From Candidatus Methylomicrobium oryzae (GTDB lineage: Bacteria > Pseudomonadota > Gammaproteobacteria > Methylococcales > Methylomonadaceae), in assembly GCF_016745425.1 (NCBI RefSeq), contig NZ_JAERVK010000010.1:104064-168063 (forward strand): DNA of 64,000 bases, read 5' to 3'. Position 1 is the stretch's first letter. Every line of letters starts with the position of its first letter. The position numbers and the translations under genes are program-made. The notes under the pieces are model-generated. The model saw only the letters and a list, made by a program, of their open reading frames with translations, did not search any database and was not told the DNA's origin. Below are positions 29,817-39,278 of the stretch, piece by piece.

Positions 29817-31157
29817 ATGCTTGAACAATCGAGAAACCAGAAAAATCGTACGCTAGGCCGTGCGGAGCGTAGGGAACTGATCGCCTGGGCGTTTTACGAT
29901 TTTGCCAATTCGGGGTATACGACGGTCGTGCAGACGACCCTCTTCAATACCTATTTCGTCGGCGTGGTGGCCGGCGGCGTCGGGGGGCTTTCGCCCGGCC
30001 TGGCGACGTTGCTCTGGTCGCTGTCGGTCGGTTTCGCAAACTTTGTGGTGATGTTCAGCGCGCCGGTGGTCGGCGCGATTGCGGATATCAAGGCCTGCAA
30101 GAAGCGTTTCCTGCTGTGGTCTTCGATAGGCTGCATCGTCTCGACCGCGCTTTTGGCAGAGGTCGGTCCCGGCGATTATAAGCTCGGTATGGCGCTGGTC
30201 ACCGTGTCGGTCATTATGTTCGCGTATGGAGAAAACCTCATCGCGGCGTTCTTGCCGGAGCTGGTGCCCGAAGAGCAGATGGGCCGGTTGTCCGGCTACG
30301 GCTGGGGACTCGGGTATGTCGGCGGACTTTTGACCTTGCTGCTCTGTCTCGGCTATCTTCATTGGGCAACGCAGCAGGGTATGGGCGAAGCCGAGGCGGT
30401 GCCTGCCACGTTATTGATCACCGCTGTTATCTTTGCGTTAACCGCCGCACCCACTTTTATCTGGCTGCGGGAGCGCGCCAGGCCGCTGCCGGACGTTTCG
30501 GGAGAGCGCATTCTCGCGGCCAGTTTCGGGCGCCTGCGGCATACCTTTCGGGAAGCCCGCCGCTTCCGGGATTTGCTCCGGTTTCTGATCACGCTGGCCG
30601 TCTACCAATCGGGTGTGAGTACGGTGATCGTACTGGCGGCGGTCTATGCGCAGCAGGTGATGGGATTCGACACGCAATCGCTGATCGTGCTGATCATGGT
30701 GATCAATGTGACCGCCGCGGTCGGTGCGCTGATTTGCGGCCACTTGCAGGACCGCATCGGTTCGGTGCCGACACTGGTGATTACGCTGGCGATCTGGATT
30801 GCCGCGCTGCTAGCGGCTTATTTCGCAGAAGAACCGAGTCAGATGTGGATCGTCGGAAATATGATCGGAATCGCGATGGGTGCGAGCCAGGCAGTCGGCC
30901 GCGCGCTGGTCAGCAAGTTTTCGCCGGCCGAGCGGGCCGGCGAGTTTCTGGGCTTGTGGGGGTTGGTCAACCGCCTGTCGGTGATCGTCGGTCCGCTCAG
31001 CTATGGCCTGATTAACTATTGGAGCGGCGGCAACCACCGTCTGTCGCTGTTGTCGACGCTGGCCTTTTTCGCGTTCGGCCTGCTGCTGTTGTCCAAAGTC
31101 GACGAGGCGCGGGGCAGGGCGGCAGCTAATAATTTTTTATCTTGCGGCGATTCCTAA
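29817..31157 (+). CDS. MFS transporter, UMF1 / Atg22-like family
   Basis: This 446-residue protein has about 12 transmembrane segments. The start at ATG 29817 follows AGGATCAGG; the frame is open back to 29625, but the extra 64 residues are unlike the family. ELIAWAFYDFANSGYTTVVQTTLFNTYF is the hallmark of the UMF1 (Atg22-like) group. Further features are GAIADIKACKKRF, SGYGWGLGYVGG and AMGASQAVGRALVSKFSPAERAGEFLG. Atg22 exports amino acids from yeast vacuoles; bacterial substrates are unknown. The last 32 bp overlap the convergent lplT gene. Confidence 0.87.
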   Translation: MLEQSRNQKNRTLGRAERRELIAWAFYDFANSGYTTVVQTTLFNTYFVGVVAGGVGGLSPGLATLLWSLSVGFANFVVMFSAPVVGAIADIKACKKRFLLWSSIGCIVSTALLAEVGPGDYKLGMALVTVSVIMFAYGENLIAAFLPELVPEEQMGRLSGYGWGLGYVGGLLTLLLCLGYLHWATQQGMGEAEAVPATLLITAVIFALTAAPTFIWLRERARPLPDVSGERILAASFGRLRHTFREARRFRDLLRFLITLAVYQSGVSTVIVLAAVYAQQVMGFDTQSLIVLIMVINVTAAVGALICGHLQDRIGSVPTLVITLAIWIAALLAAYFAEEPSQMWIVGNMIGIAMGASQAVGRALVSKFSPAERAGEFLGLWGLVNRLSVIVGPLSYGLINYWSGGNHRLSLLSTLAFFAFGLLLLSKVDEARGRAAANNFLSCGDS

Positions 31158-32319
31158 ACGGATTGATCTGGTTATCGGGCAGATGCCACGCTATCAGGAA
31201 GGTGGCTATAAATACCAGGCTGCCGAGCGCCAGCATCGTCAGGACCGGGTCGGCATTTCGAGAGGCGGCGACGGTATAGCCGCCGACCGCAAGCAGCATC
31301 GTCAGGTTCTGAAAAAATCCCTGCAAGGCGACGGCCGCGCCGCTGCCGATGCTCAATTGCCCAAGTTCCTGCAACGCCGCATTGACCGGTACGATGAACA
31401 TGCCCCCCATCATTCCGATAAAGAACAGCACGCCGCGCGCCGGCCACAGGCTGCCGGTGAAACCGAGGCCGACGATGAACAATCCCATCAGATAAGCCGG
31501 CAGGCGGGCCCGGCGCAGATGTTCGAGCGGAATCAGGCGCGGCACCAGAGCCGAGCCGGCGATGATCCCGATTGCGAGGAACAGCGTCAGTTCCGCAATC
31601 TTGGTCGCGCTGTCGAGTGCCAGTACAACCGGCGCCCAGGCTACGATCAATACGCGCAGGGTGGCCGCTGTCGCCCAGAATAAAGAAGCGCCGAGCATCG
31701 AAAAGCGCGAACGCGGCGTCGAGAAAAATTGCCGCATTTGCCGGCCGAATCCGAGCATTTTCGAACCGCCCGCAGAGGCGGCAGCCCCTTTGGCCGGCAG
31801 CAGCAGTGTCGCCAGCGCCGAGAGGATGAATAAGACGATTGTGCCTGCCAGCGCGATGTCGATCGAATGGTCGGCCACCTTCGCGCCGATCTGCATGCCC
31901 ATCAAGATGGCCAGAATCGTCGAGCCTTCGATCAGACTGTTCGCCTTGACCAGAAACTGGTGTCCGGCCAGTTCGGGCAGAATTCCATATTTGGCCGGGC
32001 CGTAAATCGCCGCGCCGGCGCCGACGATGCAATAAGCCAACAACGGCTCGACATGCATGAACAGCAGTGCTGCGCCCAGGGCTTTGACCAGGTTCGCGGC
32101 GATCAGAACCCGGGACTTGGCATGATGGTCGGCAAAGCCGCCGGCCCAGGGCGCCAGCAGCACGAATGCGACCAGAAAGGCGCTCTGCAGCGCCGGAACG
32201 TACCATTTTGCCGCCTGACCGTCGTGCATCACGAGCGCAATCACGGTAAACAGGATCGCATTATCGGCGAACGCGGACAAGAACTGTGCGATCAGTAAAG
32301 GATAGATTTGTTTATTCAT
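31126..32319 (-). CDS. lplT: Lysophospholipid transporter LplT
   Basis: This 397-residue MFS-type protein flips lysophosphatidylethanolamine from the outer to the inner leaflet of the inner membrane. It starts NKQIYPLLIAQFLSAFADNAILF, which is typical of LplT. GPAKYGILPELAGHQFLVKANSLIEGSTI is another family signature. It lies 162 bp downstream of aas on the same strand, so transporter and acyltransferase are linked as in E. coli, but with aas first rather than lplT first. The 3' end overlaps the convergent MFS gene by 32 bp. Confidence 0.92.
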   Translation of the reverse strand: MNKQIYPLLIAQFLSAFADNAILFTVIALVMHDGQAAKWYVPALQSAFLVAFVLLAPWAGGFADHHAKSRVLIAANLVKALGAALLFMHVEPLLAYCIVGAGAAIYGPAKYGILPELAGHQFLVKANSLIEGSTILAILMGMQIGAKVADHSIDIALAGTIVLFILSALATLLLPAKGAAASAGGSKMLGFGRQMRQFFSTPRSRFSMLGASLFWATAATLRVLIVAWAPVVLALDSATKIAELTLFLAIGIIAGSALVPRLIPLEHLRRARLPAYLMGLFIVGLGFTGSLWPARGVLFFIGMMGGMFIVPVNAALQELGQLSIGSGAAVALQGFFQNLTMLLAVGGYTVAASRNADPVLTMLALGSLVFIATFLIAWHLPDNQINPFRNRRKIKNY

Positions 32320-32481
32320 GGCGGAAATGCAAGTTGAAGAGCGGTGGAGAAGGACGTCCGGCCGCTGCCGGGGGCGTTTCCCGCGCAGAATTTATCACCC
32401 TAGGCGGAGGCTGTGTGACCAAGAGGCGCTGCGTCCGCCGCGCTGCCGTAACGGCGTGGCAGTTTGCAAGGCGCCAATTCA

Positions 32482-34653
32482 TCAGGCCTGCTCGGCTTCC
32501 TCGATCCGTTTCGCTGCGAGCGCCGTTGCCTCGATATAATTGGTCTTACCGGTCGCCAGCACCGGTATTACGTCGACGACAAGCACTTTCCTCGGCAGAC
32601 TGATCTGGGCGACGCCGGCCGCCGACCGGATCAAATCGTGCAGCGTTGCGCCCTTATGCGTGGTAAGCAGAATCACCTGTTCGCCTTTTTTCGGGTCGGG
32701 CAGACTGACGGCGGCATGGTGTCCCTCCGGCCAGGCTTCGATCGCATACTGTTCGACCGCGGTCAGCGACACCATTTCGCCGCTGACTTTCGCAAAGCGT
32801 TTGCTGCGGCCTTTGATCGTGATATAGCCTTCCTCGTCGACCGAGACGATGTCGCCGGTATCGTACCAGCCCTTGCCGTATTTCGACTCGGGCGGCACCA
32901 GTTTGCCGGGGTTCGCCGCGAGCAGATAGCCCTGCATGATGTTCGGTCCTGCGACATGCAGTTGGCCGCCGTCGTGAATGCCGGGGATCGGTTCGAGCCG
33001 GTATTTCATGTCCGGCATGAAGCGGCCGACCGTGCCGGCCTTGTAGTTCATCGGGGTATTGACCGAGGCGATCGGCGTGGTTTCGGTGGCGCCGTAGCCT
33101 TCCAGTATCCGGATGCCGAATTTGTCGGCCCAGAGCGTGCGGGTGTTTTCCTGCAGTTTTTCCGCGCCGGCGACCACATAGCGCATCCGGAAAAAATCGT
33201 AAGGATTGGCCTTCTTGCCGTAGGCCGCCAGGAAGGTGTTCGTGCCGAACATCACCGTCGCCTTGATTTCGTAGGCGATCTCCGGAATTACCGCATAATG
33301 CAGCGGGGTCGGATAGAAAAACACATGCATCCCGTTCAGCATCGGCAGCATCGTCCCGACCGTGAAACCGAACGAATGGAACATCGGCAGGAAGTTCAGC
33401 ACCACGTCCTGGGGATTGAAGTTGATCACCGATTCGAGCTGTTTCAGGTTGCCGACGATATTAGCATACGACAGCACTACGCCCTTCGGCGTGCCTTCGG
33501 AGCCGGATGTGAACAGCACGACGGCCGGATGGTCGGGATCGATATGGTCCGATTTATACCAGAGGCCGGTGGTATGACTGAGCAGCAGGGCTTTCAGTTT
33601 GTCAGCCAGGTTCACTTGGGCTGCCAGGTCTTCCAGGTACACCAATTTGACATGTTCGGCAAGATGCGCCGTCTCGTCGTCCAATTTGGCTTTTTCGATG
33701 AATTGGCGCGAGGTGAGCACCGTTTTGACCAGCGCTGTGTTGCAGGCCGATACCATGCCCGCCGAACCGGTCGAAAAATTCAGCATCGCGGGAATGCGCT
33801 GATGCAGCTGCAGGCCCAGCACCACGCAGAGCGTATTGACCGAGTTCGGCAGCATCACCCCGACATGTTCACTTTCTTTTGTGAACGGGGCGATAATGTT
33901 TCCGAATGCAATCGTACGGGTGACCAGCGTATTGTAAGAAACCGGTTTGCGCGCCAAATCGTCGGCGATCGCAAACTTGCCGCCGTGAATCCGCCGCGCC
34001 TCCAGCAGCGCGGAAAAAATCGTGCGCCGATAATGGCTGGTTTTAAACATCATTTCGGTCATGATATCCGTCAGGATATGACCGCAGTATTGACGTCGGG
34101 CCTTGCCCCGCAAATGCTCGGGCGCGCGCATTTGAGTCGGCGGTAAAATACTGATCGTGATTTTGGGAAACCAGCGCAGTCGCACGACGTTTTGCAGGCG
34201 CGAGAAATGCGTATACTTGGCGCCTTCGATCCGGACCGGCAGCACCGCCGCGTGCGATTTGTCGGCCACCATCCCGGTGCCGTCGTAGATCTTCATCAAT
34301 GTGCCGGTTACCGTAATCCGGCCTTCCGGAAAAATTACCGTCTTGGTGTCTTGCTGCAAATGGTGGGTCAGGTCTTTTAACGACAGCGGATGGGTTGGAT
34401 CCATCCGGAATACTTTGGACAAGCCAAGAAACGGCTTCAGCCACCAGCGCTCGGAGATATGGGTATTGATCGCGAAAGTGATGTCGTCCGGCAAAAAGAT
34501 CCAGAGCAGCATCGGGTCGAGGAAAGAGGTATGGTTGGCGACGATCAGTACCCGTTTGCCGGCGGCATAATAGTTCTCCATGCCGTGAATTTCGACCCGG
34601 TACAGCAGTTTAAGAATCAGTTTTACCGTAAAGCGCAACAGTGGTTTCAGCAT
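32482..34653 (-). CDS. aas: Bifunctional acyl-ACP synthetase / 2-acylglycerophosphoethanolamine acyltransferase
   Basis: This 723-residue inner-membrane enzyme re-acylates lysophosphatidylethanolamine delivered by LplT. The N-terminal PlsC-like acyltransferase has NHTSFLDPMLLW and FPEGRITVTG. The AMP-binding half has LFTSGSEGTPKGVVLSYANI, EGYGATETTP, and YDTGDIVSVDEEGYITIKGR. An upstream in-frame ATG at 34659 abuts TAAGGAGG with no spacing, whereas the ATG at 34653 lies 6 bp from it, so I choose 34653. Confidence 0.94.
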   Translation of the reverse strand: MLKPLLRFTVKLILKLLYRVEIHGMENYYAAGKRVLIVANHTSFLDPMLLWIFLPDDITFAINTHISERWWLKPFLGLSKVFRMDPTHPLSLKDLTHHLQQDTKTVIFPEGRITVTGTLMKIYDGTGMVADKSHAAVLPVRIEGAKYTHFSRLQNVVRLRWFPKITISILPPTQMRAPEHLRGKARRQYCGHILTDIMTEMMFKTSHYRRTIFSALLEARRIHGGKFAIADDLARKPVSYNTLVTRTIAFGNIIAPFTKESEHVGVMLPNSVNTLCVVLGLQLHQRIPAMLNFSTGSAGMVSACNTALVKTVLTSRQFIEKAKLDDETAHLAEHVKLVYLEDLAAQVNLADKLKALLLSHTTGLWYKSDHIDPDHPAVVLFTSGSEGTPKGVVLSYANIVGNLKQLESVINFNPQDVVLNFLPMFHSFGFTVGTMLPMLNGMHVFFYPTPLHYAVIPEIAYEIKATVMFGTNTFLAAYGKKANPYDFFRMRYVVAGAEKLQENTRTLWADKFGIRILEGYGATETTPIASVNTPMNYKAGTVGRFMPDMKYRLEPIPGIHDGGQLHVAGPNIMQGYLLAANPGKLVPPESKYGKGWYDTGDIVSVDEEGYITIKGRSKRFAKVSGEMVSLTAVEQYAIEAWPEGHHAAVSLPDPKKGEQVILLTTHKGATLHDLIRSAAGVAQISLPRKVLVVDVIPVLATGKTNYIEATALAAKRIEEAEQA

Positions 34654-34716
34654 ATCCATCCTCCTTATTTCATCTTATCAAACTATCGAAATGGTCGTGG
34701 TGAAGAATACTATAGC

Positions 34717-34744
34717 GTTTAATTAAACAATGTTCAATTAATTG
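34717..34744. promoter_or_regulatory. Pair of AT-rich palindromes between aas and the transketolase gene
   Basis: GTTTAATTAAAC (34717-34728) and CAATTAATTG (34735-34744) are both perfect palindromes, with centres 17 bp apart, in the divergent intergenic region 34654-34933. They look like operator half-site pairs for a TetR- or MarR-type regulator; which regulator binds is unknown. Confidence 0.4.
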
Positions 34745-34933
34745 CATCATACCGCTTCTGAAAGTGGTGGGCCTACGTTTCGGAGAAGCAAATCGACCGT
34801 CTCTATTTGGGGCGAAATTAAGCTGCGGCGTGATTTTTTTTTAGGTTAAAATAGCTCGAGGCACACTAAGTGCACAGGATTTGCGCTTAAAGATTCAATA
34901 ACTAAAACACATAACAATTTGGAGAAAACAACC

Positions 34934-36829
34934 ATGGCACAATTCCCCATCGACCTGGGCGCCTACCGCCGCGTCTCGCTGGCTTCCGGCAACCCGACCT
35001 TGTCGCCGGACCAAAAAGCCGCGCTCAAGGCAAATATTCAACTCTGCCGCGACGCAATCGTCTTCTTTACCGCTACCGGCGCGGCGCGCGGCGTCGGCGG
35101 CCATACCGGCGGCCCGTACGACACCGTTCCCGAAGTGATGATCATGGACGCGCTGTTCCGCGGTTCGAACGGCTTCGTACCGATCTTTTTCGATGAAGCC
35201 GGCCATCGCGTCGCGACGCAATACCTGATGTCGGTGCTGAATGGCGACATGCCGGCCGAAAAGCTGATGCTGTACCGCGAAGCGCATTCGCATCTGCCGG
35301 GCCACCCTGAGCTGGGCTTTACTCCCGGCGTCAAATTCAGTTCCGGCCGTCTGGGCCACATGTGGCCGTATGTGAACGGCGTGGCGATGGCCAATCCCGG
35401 CAAGACGGTTTTCTGCCTGGGCTCTGACGGTTCGCAGCAGGAAGGCGACGATGCCGAAGCGGCGCGTCTGGCGGTTGCGCAAGGGCTGAACGTCAAATTG
35501 CTGATCGACGACAACGACGTGACGATCGCCGGCCATCCGTCGCATTACCTGAAAGGCTGTTCGACTGCGCAAACCTTGCGCGGCCACGGCGTGACCGTGT
35601 TCGAAGGCGACGGTGAAGACCTCGACGGGCTGTATGAGCGGATCATCCAAGCGATCAATACCGACGGCCCGGTCGCGGTGATCAATCACCGGAAGATGTG
35701 CCCGGGCATTCCGGGCATCGAAGGCTCTAACCACGGCCACGACGTGATCTCGGTCAAACACGCGATCGAATACCTCGAAGCGCGCGGTTACACCGACGCT
35801 ATCGAATTGCTGAAAAGCGCCCAGCCTGCCAAGCAGAACTATACCTTCAAGGGTTCCAGCGACAAGTGGGACGCGAACCGTAACGTGTTCGGCGATGCTT
35901 GCGTTTCGGTGCTCGGCAAGATGAGCGAAGCCGACCGCATCGCCAAAGTCCGCGTAATCGACAGCGACCTCGAAGGTTCCTGCGGCCTGAAGAAAATCCA
36001 CGATGCGCACCCGGAAGTCTTCATCGCGTCCGGCATCATGGAGCGCGGCAACTTCTCCGCGGCAGCCGGCTTCGGGATGGAAAAGGGCAAGCAGGGCATT
36101 TTCGGCACGTTCAGCGCGTTCCTCGAAATGAACATTTCCGAGATCACGATGGCGCGCCTGAACCACTCGAACGTATTGAGCCATTATTCGCATTCCGGCA
36201 TCGACGACATGGCCGACAACACCTGCCATTTCGGTCTGAACAATATGTTCGCGGACAACGGCCTGGACGATGCGTATCCGACCAACTTGTATTTTCCGGC
36301 CGATCCTAACCAGATGCGCGCCTGCGTCGAAAGCGTATTCCACGATGAGGGATTGCGCTTCATCTTCTCGACCCGTTCGAAAGTGCCTTTGATCCTGGAC
36401 GAGAACGGCAACGAGCGTTTCGGCGGCGATTACAAATTCGTCTCCGGCAAGGACGAAGTGATCCGCGAAGGCACGCAAGGTTATATCGTCGCTTTCGGTG
36501 AAGCGCTGTACCGGGCACTGGATGCGGTCGAGCGCCTGAAAGAAGAGGGCATCGACGTCGGCCTGATCAACAAGCCGACCCTGAACGCGATCGACGAAGA
36601 CATGCTGGCCAAGGTCGGCAAGTCGCCGCTGGTGCTGGTCGTCGAATCGTTCAACCGCAAGACCGGCCTCGGCAGCCGTTACGGCACTTGGCTCCTGGAA
36701 CGCGGCTTCACGCCGAAATTCGCGCACCTCGGCACGCACCAAGAAGGCTGCGGCGGCTTGTGGGAACAATTCCCGCACCAGGGCCTCGATCCGGTCGGCA
36801 TCATGGCGAAAGTCAAATCGATGCGGTAA
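34934..36829 (+). CDS. Transketolase-family, thiamine-diphosphate-dependent enzyme
   Basis: This 631-residue protein is about 30 residues shorter than typical TktA. ATG 34934 follows TTTGGAGAAAACAACC. The N-terminal third has ThDP-binding features: GVGGHTGGPYDTVPE where classical enzymes have G-H-P-G, then LGSDGSQQEGDDAEAARLA (the GDG...E...N motif region) and DDNDVTIAGHPSHYLKGC. The C-terminal part carries LNHSNVLSHYSHSGIDDMADN and ends THQEGCGGLWEQFPHQG. It would move two-carbon ketol units between sugar phosphates in the pentose phosphate or, in methylotrophs, ribulose monophosphate cycle. The altered motifs suggest a divergent subfamily, so the exact substrate is uncertain. It is monocistronic with a strong terminator. 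Confidence 0.85.
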   Translation: MAQFPIDLGAYRRVSLASGNPTLSPDQKAALKANIQLCRDAIVFFTATGAARGVGGHTGGPYDTVPEVMIMDALFRGSNGFVPIFFDEAGHRVATQYLMSVLNGDMPAEKLMLYREAHSHLPGHPELGFTPGVKFSSGRLGHMWPYVNGVAMANPGKTVFCLGSDGSQQEGDDAEAARLAVAQGLNVKLLIDDNDVTIAGHPSHYLKGCSTAQTLRGHGVTVFEGDGEDLDGLYERIIQAINTDGPVAVINHRKMCPGIPGIEGSNHGHDVISVKHAIEYLEARGYTDAIELLKSAQPAKQNYTFKGSSDKWDANRNVFGDACVSVLGKMSEADRIAKVRVIDSDLEGSCGLKKIHDAHPEVFIASGIMERGNFSAAAGFGMEKGKQGIFGTFSAFLEMNISEITMARLNHSNVLSHYSHSGIDDMADNTCHFGLNNMFADNGLDDAYPTNLYFPADPNQMRACVESVFHDEGLRFIFSTRSKVPLILDENGNERFGGDYKFVSGKDEVIREGTQGYIVAFGEALYRALDAVERLKEEGIDVGLINKPTLNAIDEDMLAKVGKSPLVLVVESFNRKTGLGSRYGTWLLERGFTPKFAHLGTHQEGCGGLWEQFPHQGLDPVGIMAKVKSMR

Positions 36830-36847
36830 AAGTCGTCGACAAGAGAC

Positions 36848-36879
36848 AAAAAAAGGGCGCTGCATGCGCCCTTTTTTTT
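36848..36879 (+). terminator. Intrinsic terminator after the transketolase gene
   Basis: The 6-bp core stem GGGCGC/GCGCCC with loop TGCAT is flanked by 7 A and 8 T residues, giving a strong terminator that could work in both directions. Confidence 0.92.
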
Positions 36880-37348
36880 GCCCGGTATTTCAAGGTGGGC
36901 TGTCCGAAAAGGTACGGGAGGATTGGGTGAAGGAAGAGGCTGTCGAAAAGTCCAGGGTATGTTCAACAACGAACAGATGTAGGGTGTTTATCGACTTACG
37001 ATGAATTATGCGATTTGGACGCGTGCGGAACCAGTCCGTGTCGATTGATCAAGATAAATAACCGGGATCGAAGGACCGGCAAGAAGGGATAGCTTCCTGC
37101 GGAGAAATTCCGAGTACGAGATACAGCTCCGGAACAGTGCCGGATAGCCGGTTTTTTCAATGGAAACAAGGCGGATACCGCTTAACTGTTCTCTTCTTCC
37201 TTTTCGGGTAATGCACGGGATGTATTTAAAGTCCTGATGCGTACAATGTTACTTCCCGACTGCATGCTCCATCATTTCGCATTCTCTTCATCGGCCGGAT
37301 CACCGGCTTTTCGAGGCAAATCCCATTCATCTCTACAGGAGGTCGGCA
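36880..37348. other. Intergenic region upstream of the ferritin-like pair
   Basis: These 470 bp contain no credible gene; an open frame starting at 37237 is an out-of-frame shadow. The region must hold the promoter for the ferritin-like genes, but I could not identify convincing hexamers or an operator. Confidence 0.4.
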
Positions 37349-38539
37349 ATGGCATTGAATATTTACGAAAATCGGGGGCGCCCGATCGAAAAACAATTTT
37401 TAACGTGGCGGGAAATGGTTCAGGCCCCCATCAGCAAGCTGGACGACGATGCGTTTACCCGGGTGATGATTATCCTGATGAACGGCATCGAGCTGGAATC
37501 GATCCATTTCTCCAGAGCCTGTGCCCGAATGAACAAGGATCTGCAGCTGCCTCTGGCTCAGCTGCGGCGGATCGATCAGCATCAGGCGACCACGATCAAC
37601 TGGATGCTCGGCGCCGATCATTCCCCGCTGGAAACCACGATTGCCTACGAGCAGGTCGCGATCGAAGTGACCGCGGCGGTTGCGCAAAACGAACCCGATC
37701 CTTACCTGGCCCAGGTTTATCGCTTCGGCCTGCTGGAGGACTTCGATCACATGTACCGTTATTCGGCCTTGTTGGACCGGCTCGAAGGCAAGGATTCGAA
37801 CAATATTCTGCAAAGTTATACCGACGTTCTGCCGGGGCGCCCGACCATTTACGAGCATCGCGCGCCGGAGGATGATCTGCGGGAACCTTACGACCGCAAA
37901 AAAGCCGAGCCGTTGAGCAAAATGCACGCCTTGACGATCATGTCCGGAGAACAGCAGACCTGGAATTACTACATGAACATCGGGCCGCTCTTCAGTGATC
38001 CGATAGCCCGGCAGCTTTATGCCGAAATCGCGCATATCGAAGAGCAGCATGTCACTCAATACCAGGCCATTATCGATCCCGAAGAAACCTGGCTTGAAAA
38101 GTGGATGCTGCATAAAGCCAATGAAGTGTACAACTACTACGGCTGCGTCCAACAGGAAAAAAACGCGCGCGTCAAAGCGATCTGGGAGCGTTTCCTGGAT
38201 TACGAGCTCGGCCAGTTTCACATGGTGCGCGAGCTCTTCGAACAATACGAGAACCGCGACGCGCAAAGCGTCGTGCCTACCACGCTGCCCGAGCCGTTCC
38301 CGTATGCGAGCCAGCGGGACTATGTCCGCGAAGTGCTGCGCAACGAAGTCGATCTACGCGCCAGAGGCACGGCTTTTGTCGATCTGTCCGAAGAAAGCGA
38401 AGCCTCGAAAGTCTACCGCCAGCGACTGCATGCCGATGGCGTGCCGTCGGAAATCGTTGCGCTTAATTATATTTGGCAGCCGGGCGGCGAACTGAACAGC
38501 CTTCGAGCCCCGATGCATGTCAGTCAACTTCAACATTGA
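37349..38539 (+). CDS. Ferritin-like domain protein, larger member of a pair
   Basis: This 396-residue soluble, helix-rich protein starts at ATG 37349 behind a near-perfect ACAGGAGGTCGGC ribosome site. Helices carry possible metal ligands: GIELESIHFSRA, YEQVAIEVTAA, LEDFDHMYRYS, and especially AHIEEQHVTQYQ (an E-E-x-x-H motif) and DYELGQFHMVRELFEQYE. This looks like two successive four-helix bundles of the ferritin/rubrerythrin superfamily. No named family is recognised. It is followed within 10 bp by a second ferritin-like gene. Likely roles are iron handling or peroxide protection, inferred from fold alone. Confidence 0.7.
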   Translation: MALNIYENRGRPIEKQFLTWREMVQAPISKLDDDAFTRVMIILMNGIELESIHFSRACARMNKDLQLPLAQLRRIDQHQATTINWMLGADHSPLETTIAYEQVAIEVTAAVAQNEPDPYLAQVYRFGLLEDFDHMYRYSALLDRLEGKDSNNILQSYTDVLPGRPTIYEHRAPEDDLREPYDRKKAEPLSKMHALTIMSGEQQTWNYYMNIGPLFSDPIARQLYAEIAHIEEQHVTQYQAIIDPEETWLEKWMLHKANEVYNYYGCVQQEKNARVKAIWERFLDYELGQFHMVRELFEQYENRDAQSVVPTTLPEPFPYASQRDYVREVLRNEVDLRARGTAFVDLSEESEASKVYRQRLHADGVPSEIVALNYIWQPGGELNSLRAPMHVSQLQH

Positions 38540-38549
38540 GGAGGCCATT

Positions 38550-39278
38550 ATGAAAGAAGCCGCTGAATTCGGATTGAACAAAACACCGACCCAACTGAAT
38601 CCCGCCATGACCCAGTCGATGCTGGAGGGTTGCAAAGAATTTCCTCCGCACGCCGAAGATACTGCAATGGACGCTTTTACCATGCGGAAGCTCTATATCG
38701 AAAACTCGGAGCAGCTGGGGGCCGTGCCGCTGCCCAGCACATTTAAAGGCGCCGTCAGTACCGGCGTGCAGGCTATCAAGGGAAACAGCCCGTCCGTGCT
38801 GATCGACAAGCTGGGAGAACGCCTGGCCTTCGAGCGCAGCGGTGTTCGGCTTTACGATGCGCTGATCACCAAATGCAAATCGGCCGAGCCCGTGCTGGAC
38901 GTTTCGGTCCTCGAACAATTTCGCGACAACGAAGCCGAGCATTTTGCCCTGGTGCGGGATTGCATCGTTTCGATGGGGGGCGACCCGACAGCGCAGACGC
39001 CTTGCGCCGATGCTTCAGGCGTAGCCGCCATGGGCTTGATGCAGGTACTGAACGATCCACGCAGCACGATTCCGCAGTGTGTGGGAGCGATATTAATGGC
39101 CGAGCTGGCGGATGTATCCGCTTGGGAATTGCTGATCGAGTTGGTGAACGAGGCGGGCCTCAGCGAGTATGTCGCCAGGTTCGAAGAAGCAAAAGATCTC
39201 GAGGAACGGCATATGCAGACGATCAAGGACTGGCTGCAAAGCCTGACTTTAAGTAACGAAGCGAGGGCTGTGGGTTAG
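38550..39278 (+). CDS. Ferritin-like domain protein, smaller member of a pair
   Basis: This 242-residue protein starts at ATG 38550 behind GAGGAGGCC, 10 bp after its partner. The clear di-iron-type pattern is GERLAFERSGVRLYDAL, then FRDNEAEHFALV (E-x-x-H), MAELADVSAWELLIEL and DLEERHMQTIKDWL (E-E-R-H). It has no signal peptide. The first 90 residues are extended and of unknown fold. The tight coupling suggests the two products work together. Confidence 0.72.
   Translation: MKEAAEFGLNKTPTQLNPAMTQSMLEGCKEFPPHAEDTAMDAFTMRKLYIENSEQLGAVPLPSTFKGAVSTGVQAIKGNSPSVLIDKLGERLAFERSGVRLYDALITKCKSAEPVLDVSVLEQFRDNEAEHFALVRDCIVSMGGDPTAQTPCADASGVAAMGLMQVLNDPRSTIPQCVGAILMAELADVSAWELLIELVNEAGLSEYVARFEEAKDLEERHMQTIKDWLQSLTLSNEARAVG

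Noticed and set aside
32464..34146. 560-codon open frame antisense to aas
   Set aside because: Shadow of aas; His/Arg/Phe-rich product is typical of antisense reading of GC-rich genes.
34895..36865. 656-codon open frame antisense to the transketolase gene
   Set aside because: Shadow of the transketolase gene; no family features.
37237..37875. 212-codon open frame overlapping the larger ferritin-like gene
   Set aside because: Out of frame with a gene that has a much better ribosome site and recognisable motifs.
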